Of a DNA stretch of 64,000 nt, positions 37,474 to 45,862 are shown one piece after another (positions within the stretch are counted from its first letter, which is position 1; each line of letters opens with the position of its first letter). Position numbers and translations under genes: made by a program. The stretch spans positions 868,001 to 932,000 of the forward strand of contig NC_050730.1 of assembly GCF_014133895.1 (NCBI RefSeq). Reading direction: 5' to 3'. The notes below the pieces were generated by a model that saw nothing but the letters and a program-made list of their open reading frames with translations, was not told the DNA's origin and ran no database searches. This stretch comes from Torulaspora globosa. Taxonomy: Eukaryota > Ascomycota > Saccharomycetes > Saccharomycetales > Saccharomycetaceae.

Positions 37474-38147
37474 CGCTGGCACGCGCTCTGCACCGTTCGC
37501 CTTCTCGTCAGCCTTTCTTTCTCTTGGTCGGACAACTTTTCAGCTTGTTTGAGTGCGGATTACCCGGCGGCGCATTTGCTCATCGCTTCATAAGGGGATC
37601 TATCCTGAAAGAACAACAACAAACACAGCACTCACCAGTACAAACGCCGCCCTCTGAACGAAACGGTTTTGAAACCTCAGAGTATCAACCGCAACCGCTG
37701 CAACGCTTACTGGCGGGACTGGCCGGTAAAGAGCATAACCAGACCTCGGCGGCTATCTGAAACACTTCAACCAGCCGCTACTGAGCGAACAGCCCACATT
37801 CTCCTGTCAATGCTGCGCTTCGTAAGCATACCAACCTCTGTCATACACTCGGCCCATTTCGTGGTTTCAGCCCTCTGTTTTGGTCTTTCATTCTCTGTTT
37901 GGTAAACAACGCAAAAAAATTTTAAGTCGCTCGCGTCTTGGCGGGCGGCGAGATCTATTTTGAGAACCGAGTTTAAAGTGTCGTGTGTGGTGACAATAAT
38001 ACGCTGTTTCAACGAGCACCTGCTCATGAATGCCAGTGAGAGTCGAGGTTAAAGGTTTTTGATCTCTCGAAGGCCATTATCTGGTTAGTTTGTTTGTGAG
38101 TGTGTGATCTGTGTTGGTGAGTGTTGCAAATGTATGATGGTGATAGC
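37474..38147. promoter_or_regulatory. Divergent POP3/WSC promoter region
   Basis: This 674-base region separates two divergent genes. A perfect Reb1 core TTACCCGG (37560-37567) lies near POP3. AAAAAAATTTTAA near 37914-37926 is RRPE-like and could serve POP3. A GT-rich stretch (38089-38130) precedes WSC. No further gene is seen; short open frames here have no recognisable content. Confidence 0.4.
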
Positions 38148-39662
38148 ATGACGGTCGGTAGGCTGTGGTCGGCCGGGTGGCTACTGTTGTTATGCAGCGG
38201 GATGTGGGCCAGAGGAGTCGAGGGCGCGGTATTCAATGAACAGGGTTGCTACAGTGCTACGGATCTGCTGAACGCAGGTCTTACGTTTCAGGGGACGTAC
38301 CAATGGCAGTCTGTGTCGTATTGCCAGGAGCATTGCGGGGACGCCGCTGTGGTAGCGCTGTCTAACGGAGACGGGTGCTACTGTGGAAACTCTGCTTCTT
38401 TTTTGTCGTCTTTGAAGACCACTGATGGCTGCGATACGAAATGCGCAGGTTGGCCTTACCAGACGTGCGGTGGCAGCTCCGCGATGGACGTTTATGTCAA
38501 TGCCAAATATCAGTCCGCTTTGACGTCGTCGCCGTCGTCAAGCGCATCCAGTTCCAGTACCAGCACGAGTTCCGCTTCAAGTTCCACGTCTTCTTCCAGC
38601 CCAAGCACTAGCTCTAGCGCAACCGCCTCGTCGTCGAGCTCTTCGAGCTCTACATCAAGTACAAGTTCAAGTTCAAGCACAAGCACAAGCACAAGCACAA
38701 GCACAAGCACAAGCTCGAGCTCAAGTTCAAGTTCAAGTTCAAGTTCAAGCTCAAGCTCAAGCTCCAGTTCAAGCTCAAGTTCAAGCTCGAGCTCGAGTTC
38801 CATAACTTCCACATCTTCAACTTCTTCAACTTCTTCCTCGTCAATTACTGCAAACCCGTCGACATCCATTCAGTACACGACCCACATTGTTACAACTTCA
38901 GTGTCCACGGACTCAAACCAACAGCCGCAGACTGTGTACATCACTACAACATCAATGGCCAGCGAACCGTCATCGTCGAGCTCCAGTGACCCGAATAGCC
39001 TTTCTGCAGTTGGTAAGGGCTCTAAGGGCAAGAACGGCCTGAGCGGTGGAGCCATCGCCGGTATAGTCGTTGGTGTGCTAGTCGGCGTCGCTATTCTGGC
39101 CATCATCCTGATATTTTTCCTTTGGAGGCGGCACAAGTCGAACCAAGAGCCGGATTTGGAAGAGACCAAGCAGTACCAACCTTATTCATTCGGTGACGCA
39201 GACGCCAATCCAATCATACTACCGCCTTCAAGGGCGACCTCCAATTGGAGAAAAACTTCAAGGACAGATCTCGCAGCTAACGATGCTGATTCCATCGCGG
39301 TACCGACTGGCGGTATCAGCGCCAACAACAGCTTTAGCAGAAACTCGAACAAGACTAATAACATCTTCACACCAGACGACCAGAACGCCGTCGCCTTACG
39401 AAATCATCCATCAACCGTTTTCGAAGAGCCTCCATCTATTTATGGCGGGAATCAAAGATTTAGCACAGGCTCTCTACCGGACATGATGCAAGAAAGACAA
39501 TTACGAGTCGTAAATCCCGACGACAGCAGAAGCCGCTTAGACGAGATAACCAACGATGGCCAAGATCTAGGCGACGACTATGATGACGATGACTTCGAAG
39601 ACAACTTCCCCAGCACGGGCAGCTCAGGAGATTCGGTGATTGAACGAAAACCCGATTTGTAA
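38148..39662 (+). CDS. Cell-wall stress sensor of the WSC family (Wsc2/Wsc3 type)
   Basis: WSC proteins are plasma-membrane sensors that report cell-wall stress to Rom2, Rho1 and the Pkc1 pathway. I use the ATG at 38148 (504 aa), which has A at -3 and gives a standard signal peptide (WLLLLCSGMWARGVEGA); an upstream in-frame ATG lies at 38130. The WSC domain (residues about 28-115) carries eight conserved Cys (GCYSATD, CQEHCGD, GDGCYCGN, CDTKCAGWPYQTCGG). A Ser/Thr-rich rod of about 130 residues follows, built partly of 6-bp repeats. One membrane segment (AIAGIVVGVLVGVAILAIIL) and a long cytosolic tail rich in Asn and Asp end the protein (DYDDDDFEDNFPSTG). It is the single ancestor of WSC2 (YNL283C) and WSC3 (YOL105C). 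Confidence 0.95.
   Translation: MTVGRLWSAGWLLLLCSGMWARGVEGAVFNEQGCYSATDLLNAGLTFQGTYQWQSVSYCQEHCGDAAVVALSNGDGCYCGNSASFLSSLKTTDGCDTKCAGWPYQTCGGSSAMDVYVNAKYQSALTSSPSSSASSSSTSTSSASSSTSSSSPSTSSSATASSSSSSSSTSSTSSSSSTSTSTSTSTSTSSSSSSSSSSSSSSSSSSSSSSSSSSSSSSITSTSSTSSTSSSSITANPSTSIQYTTHIVTTSVSTDSNQQPQTVYITTTSMASEPSSSSSSDPNSLSAVGKGSKGKNGLSGGAIAGIVVGVLVGVAILAIILIFFLWRRHKSNQEPDLEETKQYQPYSFGDADANPIILPPSRATSNWRKTSRTDLAANDADSIAVPTGGISANNSFSRNSNKTNNIFTPDDQNAVALRNHPSTVFEEPPSIYGGNQRFSTGSLPDMMQERQLRVVNPDDSRSRLDEITNDGQDLGDDYDDDDFEDNFPSTGSSGDSVIERKPDL
38656..38800 (+). repeat. Hexanucleotide repeat coding for the Ser-rich rod of the WSC gene
   Basis: Tandem 6-bp units of the types AGCACA, AGTTCA and AGCTCA repeat more than 20 times within the WSC coding sequence, encoding Ser-Thr and Ser-Ser pairs. 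Six AGCACA units run in a row. All unit changes keep the frame, so length variation between strains would change the rod length without breaking the protein. Confidence 0.85.
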
Positions 39663-39794
39663 AATATAGATTTAAGCATTTTCCCTACACCAAATTAATA
39701 AATGATACATTATTCACTACGCATTTCCGTCTATATGGCGCATTTATCTTCCGTGTTCATCTACATCATTTTCGCGTGGAGCCAAAAAAATATA

Positions 39795-39867
39795 TGCTTC
39801 CAACCAGAGTCGAACTGATGATCTCCACATTACTAGTGTGGCGCCTTACCAACTTGGCCATAGAAGC
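39795..39867 (-). tRNA. tRNA-Thr (AGU)
   Basis: This 73-nt cloverleaf starts GCTTCTA, has the D-arm TGGCCAAGTTGG, the anticodon stem-loop CACA-CTAGTAA-TGTG with anticodon AGT, and the T-arm CAGTTCGACTCTG, and ends TGGAAGC plus discriminator A. There is no intron. It corresponds to S. cerevisiae tT(AGU). Confidence 0.96.
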
Positions 39868-40166
39868 TCACTTATTGGTGTTCTGAGAACATAATTATTT
39901 TACATAGCTCACTACAGCAGTCACATGAAACCTCTCATTAACATATCTGTATAAGTAAGTAGCAGTATAATGGCCTTGGGTCGAGTCCAGATTCCCTCAG
40001 ATGCAGGCAGTGCTCTTTTCTGACAGTTATTGGTGTAACGACGGTTCTATATCACTTTGCACGTAGAAGCTGGCGGTTTTCAGTAACTTCTTTAAAGAAA
40101 TCATACGCTTATCCGGCAAACTCAGTCTGGAAGTGATTGTGAATAGAGGTGTAAGGCGTATCTGAA

Positions 40167-41048
40167 ATGTTGTTCAGGTCCCTGTGCCACCATGGTGGTA
40201 TGAGTTTCAGCAGGCTGCCACTTTATCATGTTCGTGCTATGTCTCTTCTTGGTGGCTTAAAGCCATCTGACGGGTCAAAGAAAGGCTCGAAGAGATTGGG
40301 TAGAGGTCCATCTAGTGGTAAAGGTAAGACGTCGGGAAGAGGTCAAAAGGGTCAAAAAGCGCGTGGGAAGGTAAAATCGTGGTTTGAAGGTGGTCAGACA
40401 CCTATTTATAAATTATTCCCAAAGATCGGTTTCACAAACGTCCATGCCAAACCCCTCAATGAATTAAGTCTAAACAGGATCCAATGGTTCCATGATGCGG
40501 GTAGATTGAATCTGGGGGCTGGTGAAGTGCTGGACATGAAAAAGATGAAAGATACCGGGTTGGTGACCGGTACCATAAAGCATGGAGTCAAAATCCTCGC
40601 GAATGGTAAGTCCCACTACAATCTACCCATCAGAATTGAGGCATCTAAAGCTACAGCTGATGCCATCAAGACAATTGAAGCGTCAGGTGGGGAGTTCACT
40701 GCTCGCTATTTCAATAGGCTGGGATTAAGGGCTCATCTTGTACCTGAGTGGTTCCTCGAGAAAAGAGGAAGAATACCTCTGCAGGCAAGACCTACCAGGA
40801 GAAAGGAAATCGAGTATTACAGTGATGAAGCCAAGAGAGGCTATTTGATCAAGGAAAACGATGAGCATCTGCTGAGAATTCAGGAGGCAAAGAGGATCGG
40901 CGGTGTACACACGGAACGAAAAAGTGCCAGAAAAAATGCATTGCTGTCGCAATTGGAAGATTTACCCAATGACGTACCCTCATCTTGGAGCATAGGTTCT
41001 AGCATTATCACCTTGGACCAACTACAGGCGGAGCCACAGCAGAAATAA
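40167..41048 (+). CDS. MRPL10: Mitochondrial ribosomal protein uL15m (Mrpl10)
   Basis: This protein of the mitochondrial large ribosomal subunit is the homologue of bacterial L15. The product has 293 aa (S. cerevisiae 322). The N-terminus (residues about 1-28) is rich in Arg, Ser and His without acidic residues, a likely presequence. The L15 core follows: [25 protein letters not shown], then [17 protein letters not shown], then a conserved C-terminal block [29 protein letters not shown]. It lies downstream of the WSC gene on the same strand, like YNL283C-YNL284C. Confidence 0.96.
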   Translation: MLFRSLCHHGGMSFSRLPLYHVRAMSLLGGLKPSDGSKKGSKRLGRGPSSGKGKTSGRGQKGQKARGKVKSWFEGGQTPIYKLFPKIGFTNVHAKPLNELSLNRIQWFHDAGRLNLGAGEVLDMKKMKDTGLVTGTIKHGVKILANGKSHYNLPIRIEASKATADAIKTIEASGGEFTARYFNRLGLRAHLVPEWFLEKRGRIPLQARPTRRKEIEYYSDEAKRGYLIKENDEHLLRIQEAKRIGGVHTERKSARKNALLSQLEDLPNDVPSSWSIGSSIITLDQLQAEPQQK

Positions 41049-41110
41049 GGATGTACTGTCAACGGTTACATTACATAGCATGTAAATAATAAACCCTGTA
41101 AAACCACCGA

Positions 41111-42103
41111 TTACACCATCCTTTCTTGCAGCATCTGTAAAGCTAGCTGTTTGCGCCTTTCCTCAACGGGATTGACTATCTTCTTGGCGCCTCGTTGTTC
41201 AGCGACAGAATTACTCTTGTCGATGTCACCAGATTCGAAAGGTCGTATTATCCGTAATTTATTAGAGCAAATGTTGTATATCCAATCGAAGATGGGTCTC
41301 AGTAGCGGCTTAGTAATGTCGGGGAATAGATAGATGAGCTGGAAAGTGTCCGATGCATCACCAACCATGTAATCACTATTTTGCGTAGAAGTTAGCACCT
41401 GGAAAAATCTTAGGTAAATCCAGCAAGAAAAGAATGTTATCCAAATTGACAGTAATTGGGCGAAGTGATGGAAAAATACGAGCTGGCCTACAGTTAGAGT
41501 ACTCATGATGAAAATTGGCAGTAGCTTAAATCTAAAGTTTTTGGAAAGAAAGCCAAGGTTCTTCAACCGTATGATCGTAGTCTCGGGAAATAGCTGTTTG
41601 TAAACGATAGGGAAGCCAATGAGCACTGTGTAGTTTCCATCTAACGGAACATCTATCTTAACACCGGGGATCAACAAAGATGATAGTAACGTTACAGCAA
41701 CTACAATTACATTTGTTACTGAACCGATTAATAAAGTAAACTTCAAAATCTCAGCAGAGCTATTCCAATCACGCTCGATGAATGAGCCACCAACCACAAG
41801 GTTTATAGTATTAATAGAAATTTTCCAAACGTTGACATCTACCAGGTTTGAAAGTACGATCGAGTAAGGATGATTTAGTATTTCACTAGGTACCATTTGC
41901 ATGATGGGTGAGTAAACTGAGTCGAATGCGACATCAGAACCGCTCGATACAAGCTTAGAATATTCAAACCGCCTTAAAACAAATAGAACGATGGTGCAGA
42001 CCATATAGGAAAGCGTTAAAAACGCTGCCGCCGGCGGTATTTTGTTAAACTGCAATAGTGAGTTTGGAGTGCTTATTTCGAGATACCTACATGAATACTG
42101 CAT
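41111..42103 (-). CDS. Golgi-type rhomboid-like membrane protein (TMEM115 family, YOL107W)
   Basis: The 330-residue product is a multi-pass membrane protein with about six hydrophobic segments in the N-terminal 220 residues. It matches the TMEM115/DUF1751 family, rhomboid-like proteins without protease residues that reside in the Golgi in animals. S. cerevisiae YOL107W (342 aa) has unknown function, and this gene fills its place between the WSC and INO4 genes. Visible features are PPAAAFLTLSYMVCTIVLFVLRR (segment 1), the block NLVVGGSFIERDWNSSAEILKF that is diagnostic for the family, and a basic, Gln-rich cytosolic tail. It is convergent with MRPL10, 62 bases away. Confidence 0.9.
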   Translation of the reverse strand: MQYSCRYLEISTPNSLLQFNKIPPAAAFLTLSYMVCTIVLFVLRRFEYSKLVSSGSDVAFDSVYSPIMQMVPSEILNHPYSIVLSNLVDVNVWKISINTINLVVGGSFIERDWNSSAEILKFTLLIGSVTNVIVVAVTLLSSLLIPGVKIDVPLDGNYTVLIGFPIVYKQLFPETTIIRLKNLGFLSKNFRFKLLPIFIMSTLTVGQLVFFHHFAQLLSIWITFFSCWIYLRFFQVLTSTQNSDYMVGDASDTFQLIYLFPDITKPLLRPIFDWIYNICSNKLRIIRPFESGDIDKSNSVAEQRGAKKIVNPVEERRKQLALQMLQERMV

Positions 42104-42215
42104 TCCTGGAAACTTCCTTAATATCGCCCTTTTAGAGTGAGGGCCAGTGACTTGGCTCCTTCGCTGTCGGTTATCTACTGCATTAAAAGTCCTGAAGATT
42201 GAAGTGCCAAAAAAA

Positions 42216-42287
42216 CACTCACGGTGGGGGTCGAACCCACAATCTTCTGATTAGAAGTCAGACGCGTTGCCATTACGCCACGCGAGC
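42216..42287 (-). tRNA. tRNA-Arg (UCU), copy 1
   Basis: This 72-nt cloverleaf starts GCTCGCG, has the anticodon stem-loop CTGA-CTTCTAA-TCAG with anticodon TCT and the T-arm GGGTTCGACCC, and ends CGTGAGT plus discriminator G, then a T run. It is identical over all 72 nt to the copy at 45641-45712, which is in opposite orientation. INO4 and two tRNA-Asn genes lie between the two copies. Confidence 0.97.
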
Positions 42288-42790
42288 TTGTAATTTATTG
42301 GGGTAAAAACTTAATTTTATTTTATATACGGCGCGCATAATCTCGTGCAACTTTGGCCTTCCCGGCTTCAGGAGCAGTCTTACTGAATTTCAAGGAGCCA
42401 GACTTCCTGATATTATCGTCTGAAATTCCATCTTTCATCCAATTGCGAGCGTGAATGAATATAGTAGGAGCTGTTAGCTTTACTGGCAATCCGGCCTGAA
42501 TAGCCCAAATACTGAAACAAGAGCTGGACTGCCATTCACTCAAGAAATGAGCCTCCCAGTTGAATAATACAATCCGCCGTAGTTTGATTCGTATCCTCCG
42601 ATCTTTTTATGATAGTTATTTACCCATACAGCTCGAAAATCCACCTTGCGTGCACTCATGGAGGCGAAAAAATGACTTCAATTACTACAAAACATAAATA
42701 CAAAAGTGACTTGTATCAATGGTGAGAAAGCGATTAACTGCTTTAAGCTATATCCTTCGTAATGATTTCAAGTACATTTCGAGACGTGTT
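42288..42790. other. tRNA-Arg to INO4 intergenic region
   Basis: This 503-base gap lies downstream of INO4. An open frame on the minus strand (42322-42543) encodes a protein-like sequence ending KVARDYARRI but has no ATG until codon 36. A small frame starting with ATG at 42659 overlaps it in another phase. I see no splice signals that join them, so neither is called as a gene. Confidence 0.4.
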
Positions 42791-43228
42791 TCACTGACTG
42801 TTTTCTTGTTTATCAATCTCTTCTTCGACCGACGGGCTGGATCGCAATTCCCACACTAATCGATTCGGCAGCTCAACTGCAGGTTTCCCTTGGCGTTCAT
42901 ATTTTTCGGTCAGTAATTTTCGGAGGTATGAATTTCTTCGATATAGCCATTTAAGGTGGTTGATCGTCTTCAAATATATCAAAACCTCCGATCTTCGCTC
43001 ACTTGGCTCCAAACCCGCCACTACTTCCACAAGGTCATCGTACACATTCCTTACAAGCTCTCTTCTTCTTTGCTCGGAGACCACATGGTTTCTGCGCACT
43101 TGATCTGAAGATAGTTTGTTCTTCTTCGGGGCTCTAGGCTTTCTTCTCGGCTTGACAACCTTCGCTGTGATAGCGTGGGGCCTATCCTGATGCAATTCGT
43201 TAACGCCTGCATTACCATCGCGATCCAT
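42791..43228 (-). CDS. INO4: bHLH regulator Ino4
   Basis: Ino4 pairs with Ino2; the heterodimer binds the E-box of UASINO and activates genes of inositol, choline and phospholipid synthesis when inositol is low. The product has 145 aa (S. cerevisiae 151). The basic region is RRNHVVSEQRRREL (residues about 45-58); helix 1, loop and helix 2 follow up to RSEVLIYLKTINHLKWLYRRN. The N-terminus is basic (VVKPRRKPRAPKKNK). The Arg-rich basic region keeps the Glu that reads the CA of the E-box. A perfect UASINO is 70 bases upstream. The gene is oriented opposite to that expected from S. cerevisiae relative to YOL107W and is bracketed by inverted tRNA-Arg genes (see findings). Confidence 0.95.
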   Translation of the reverse strand: MDRDGNAGVNELHQDRPHAITAKVVKPRRKPRAPKKNKLSSDQVRRNHVVSEQRRRELVRNVYDDLVEVVAGLEPSERRSEVLIYLKTINHLKWLYRRNSYLRKLLTEKYERQGKPAVELPNRLVWELRSSPSVEEEIDKQENSQ

Positions 43229-43297
43229 GAATCACTATCCAGCCGCTGGAGTAGTCTCGCTTGAAGTTAAGCACCAGATTAGCGCTAGAATTCAAGA

Positions 43298-43307
43298 CAT
43301 GTGAAAT
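43298..43307. promoter_or_regulatory. Perfect UASINO (inositol-response element) of INO4
   Basis: CATGTGAAAT matches the Ino2/Ino4 binding consensus at all ten positions and lies 70 bases upstream of the INO4 ATG. It suggests that Ino4 activates its own gene. Such a site is expected about once per several windows of this size by chance. Confidence 0.75.
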
Positions 43308-43476
43308 TCTCACTGCGCGGGCGGTTCTAATACAACAGCTGGAGGAAAGTTGCTAGCAGAAAGAATCAAGACGAATGATCGCATTACCACACCTATTAAA
43401 ACCTCAGCATCTGGATGTTTATTATCGATAGCTGATTTGAACTGCTCTTTGATTGTGAATGGGAGAAAAAAAAAAG

Positions 43477-43550
43477 CGACCCCGGTGAGGATTGAACTCA
43501 CGATCTTGCGATTAACAGTCGCACGCCTTAACCAGCTTGGCCACGGAGTC
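43477..43550 (-). tRNA. tRNA-Asn (GUU), copy 1
   Basis: This 74-nt cloverleaf starts GACTCCG, has the D-arm TGGCCAAGCTGGTTAAGG, the anticodon loop CTGTTAA with anticodon GTT, and the T-arm GAGTTCAATCCTC, and ends CGGGGTC plus discriminator G, then a T run. It is identical over its whole length to the copy at 44691-44764 on the same strand. Confidence 0.97.
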
Positions 43551-44690
43551 ATAGAAAATGATGTTCTAAGAAAAATCTAAAAATCACTTACAGCAGAAAA
43601 GAAGTCACTCTGCTACTAAGGATTACAGTTTGCGCTTGGCGAGCTCTTTTGTTGCGATGCTAAGCACTGAGTTGAGTCCTTCATCCGGTTACGATGAAAT
43701 ACCATTAATGAGATTTCACCGGAGGCCTTCTGCAAACGCAATGTTCAATGTGAACGACAGTCATACTAGGCATCGCCTTACTCAGGCCGATTGATTAACA
43801 AGATAGAAACAAAAAAAAAAAATTGCTCTCCTGAGTTTTCTAAGGATACCTCATCGGAACGCTAATGGGTCGACATCTCAGCTGTCACTGCTAACCACTT
43901 CAGATCGTTGAGATTTACCCATTTTAAAGCCTGCCGCTGTTCCGATTGCAACCCTCTTTCACTGGCAAAGGAGAGTTAGCAGCATTAACAAGCGGCTGAG
44001 TCGATTTCTACCCATCTTATGCAAGAATTAACAGAGACTGGTCGAGTCCCATATTTCCCATATTTTCGTATTTGGAGTCACATTGATGAACGTAATAAGA
44101 GCATACATACCCTTTGGCCGACATCTGAAAAAAAGTCAAGTTCTGGCACTATATTTTATCAAATGCTATTTGTCAGATAATATCCCTCAGTGATCAAACT
44201 CCAGTAGAGAAAAATTTTGCTTCTCAAGCTGTCCTCAATATCCTGATTTCAGCCGCTGTATACGTTAGATCCTTCGAAAGCTGCCGGCGGTCTTTCTGTC
44301 TTTATCCAGAGCTATGTCGGAACTGGTTGTCTCCTTGCCTAATCAAGCAGCGCTGTTATCAATGGCGCCAAGATCTGCACTTTAATTGCCAAGCTACATA
44401 TCCGTCCAAAGAATTGCCAGAATATGGAGACATCTTCCGTCAGCCTTTTAGGTGGAGCAGACGACATTCGTATTAAATTCTCCCAAAGACATCACTACGA
44501 CTCGCTAATTGATTTATGATCGGAAAGCTCTAGGATACTGTCAGGAAGCGTATCAGATTACAATTGCTGATTTTATCAGCATAATATAGTATGCATTGAG
44601 ATGATTTACAAGATGATTAACGATTGCAAGCGAAGAACTAGACGTCTAGCTGAATTCTGTCGGTCTTGAGGCAACAGGAAAAAAAATAAC
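43551..44690. other. Gene-empty stretch between the two tRNA-Asn genes
   Basis: Over 1.1 kb without an open frame worth calling. It has an A run of 13 near 43809-43821 and a mixed, unstructured sequence. TGTTCTAAGAA begins 12 bases upstream of tRNA-Asn copy 1 and could be a decayed LTR end, but I find no matching right end. Old retrotransposon relics are likely here, given the tRNA cluster, but cannot be shown by eye. Confidence 0.4.
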
Positions 44691-44764
44691 CGACCCCGGT
44701 GAGGATTGAACTCACGATCTTGCGATTAACAGTCGCACGCCTTAACCAGCTTGGCCACGGAGTC
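44691..44764 (-). tRNA. tRNA-Asn (GUU), copy 2
   Basis: Identical in all 74 nt to tRNA-Asn copy 1 and on the same strand, 1.2 kb away. Flanking sequences beyond the A/T run do not match, so the duplication is old or came by separate insertion. A candidate LTR-like element abuts its 5' end. Confidence 0.97.
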
Positions 44765-44988
44765 TTGTTGAAGGATGCGGGATATGGTACAAGATAATGT
44801 TTGGTTCGGTGAGACCCGAGTCCGCACTATGTCCAATGTGCGGACCGGGCTGTTGGTGTCTATCTTTAACATTGGCTGTGCGTCCTTCTTGGTAAGTTAA
44901 GTGACTTGTACGGCAGAGGTGTGGAACTGATGATCGTGGTGGTCATTTGCACGATCGTGATCCTAATCCAGATCTATTCCTTCAACAA
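44765..44988. mobile_element. Candidate solo LTR or short inverted-repeat element next to tRNA-Asn
   Basis: The ends are an 11-bp perfect inverted repeat: TTGTTGAAGGA at 44765-44775 and its complement at 44978-44988. Inside the outer T/A they begin TGTTG and end CAACA, the canonical ends of Ty LTRs, which would give a 222-bp LTR. Its left end touches the tRNA-Asn 5' end. Two internal hairpins occur: TCCGCAC/GTGCGGA (44821-44844) and GATCGTG/CACGATC (44925-44957 region). I see no target-site duplication and no TATA box, and inverted repeats of this length and spacing can arise by chance in a window this size. The assignment is therefore tentative. Confidence 0.4.
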
Positions 44989-45640
44989 ATGGTTAGTAGC
45001 ACTCTGAGCCCGATGAGCGAGCAATCCAAATACTATTGTGCTCAACCGCCTAGGTTAGATGTTCCCTATTGGTCGTGGTGATGGTTAAGTTGGCGTGTAT
45101 GTAGAAGAGACGATTGCGTTTATCTCCTCCCACTTAGGAAACCTACTCATGAATTGGCCTGAAATGAAGATTTGTGCGGCCTTATTCTGTCATACCTAAC
45201 TATGAATTCACTATCCGGGATCTGGCAGTTAAGATTTCAGGAAGCCCGTGATGAATGTTGCCAGAACTGATCTAATAGTAAAAGCAAACATATTAAAAGA
45301 TCAAGTGTCACATGTGAAATAAGATAATAGCAGACCTGGAATAACGAATCAAAATAAGCAAAGTAAAGACGCCGGCGGTATTACTTTGACATGAACAACT
45401 CAGGTTACCAAAATGGAATGGTACGGTCTCATTTAGAAAAATATCAAGGAACCTTCAAGGTTGATTTTAGCAGCGCTTGTAAGCGATCGAAATTGCAGAA
45501 ACAAGAGCCATGCATCTCTGACAGCAACACAGCAGATCCCGTTTACTCACAGTTCAGCATTTATATTGCAGAGGTTGGAGCAGAAGAGCCTCGTTATGGC
45601 CTACTGCGAGCCTTACTGCGAAAAAATCAACAAAATACAA
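44989..45640. other. Stretch with a second perfect UASINO and a doubtful open frame
   Basis: CATGTGAAAT occurs again at 45311-45320, a second perfect inositol-response element. It lies 80 bases upstream of an ATG at 45391 that opens a 118-codon frame. This frame runs through the whole tRNA-Arg gene to 45747, so only its first 83 codons could be ancestral protein sequence. They show no known domain. The stretch may hold the remains of a gene broken by rearrangement at the tRNA. Confidence 0.4.
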
Positions 45641-45712
45641 GCTCGCGTGGCGTAATGGCAACGCGTCTGACTTCTAATCAGAAGATTGTGGGTTCGACCC
45701 CCACCGTGAGTG
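45641..45712 (+). tRNA. tRNA-Arg (UCU), copy 2
   Basis: Identical in all 72 nt to copy 1 and in opposite orientation. The five bases before both copies (TACAA) and the T run after them also agree. The anticodon is TCT. It is followed by PPT1, which is convergent with it. Confidence 0.97.
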
Positions 45713-45862
45713 TTTTTTGCAGTTTTCCTACACTGGACAGCTTATAAAAAGTTGAAAATTCAAATTATTGCATCTGCTGCCTCAGTAGATCCATATTCCA
45801 TCTATAGGCTCATCTCTTGCTATTTACTATATGATTACAAATTTGAAGAAGATCAATTTTCA

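Noticed and set aside
39872..40037. Direct repeat TTATTGGTGT on both sides of about 145 bp upstream of tRNA-Thr
   Set aside because: A 10-bp repeat at this distance is expected several times by chance in a window of this size, and the inside has no element-like ends.
42322..42659. Two overlapping minus-strand frames (ATG at 42659, 39 codons; a second frame ending KVARDYARRI at 42322) that could be one spliced or frameshifted small gene
   Set aside because: The downstream frame has no ATG before codon 36. I find a possible 3' splice end (TTTCAG) but no TACTAAC-like branch point and no standard GTATGT donor. Not strong enough to call a gene.
45256..45632. Possible LTR from TGTTGCCAG to AATCAACA ending 8 bp upstream of tRNA-Arg copy 2
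   Set aside because: Only five bases of terminal inverted repeat and no target-site duplication (ATGAA versus AAATA).
45391..45747. 118-codon plus-strand frame starting with ATG
   Set aside because: It runs through the entire tRNA-Arg gene, so at least its last third cannot be an ordinary coding sequence; no family is recognisable.
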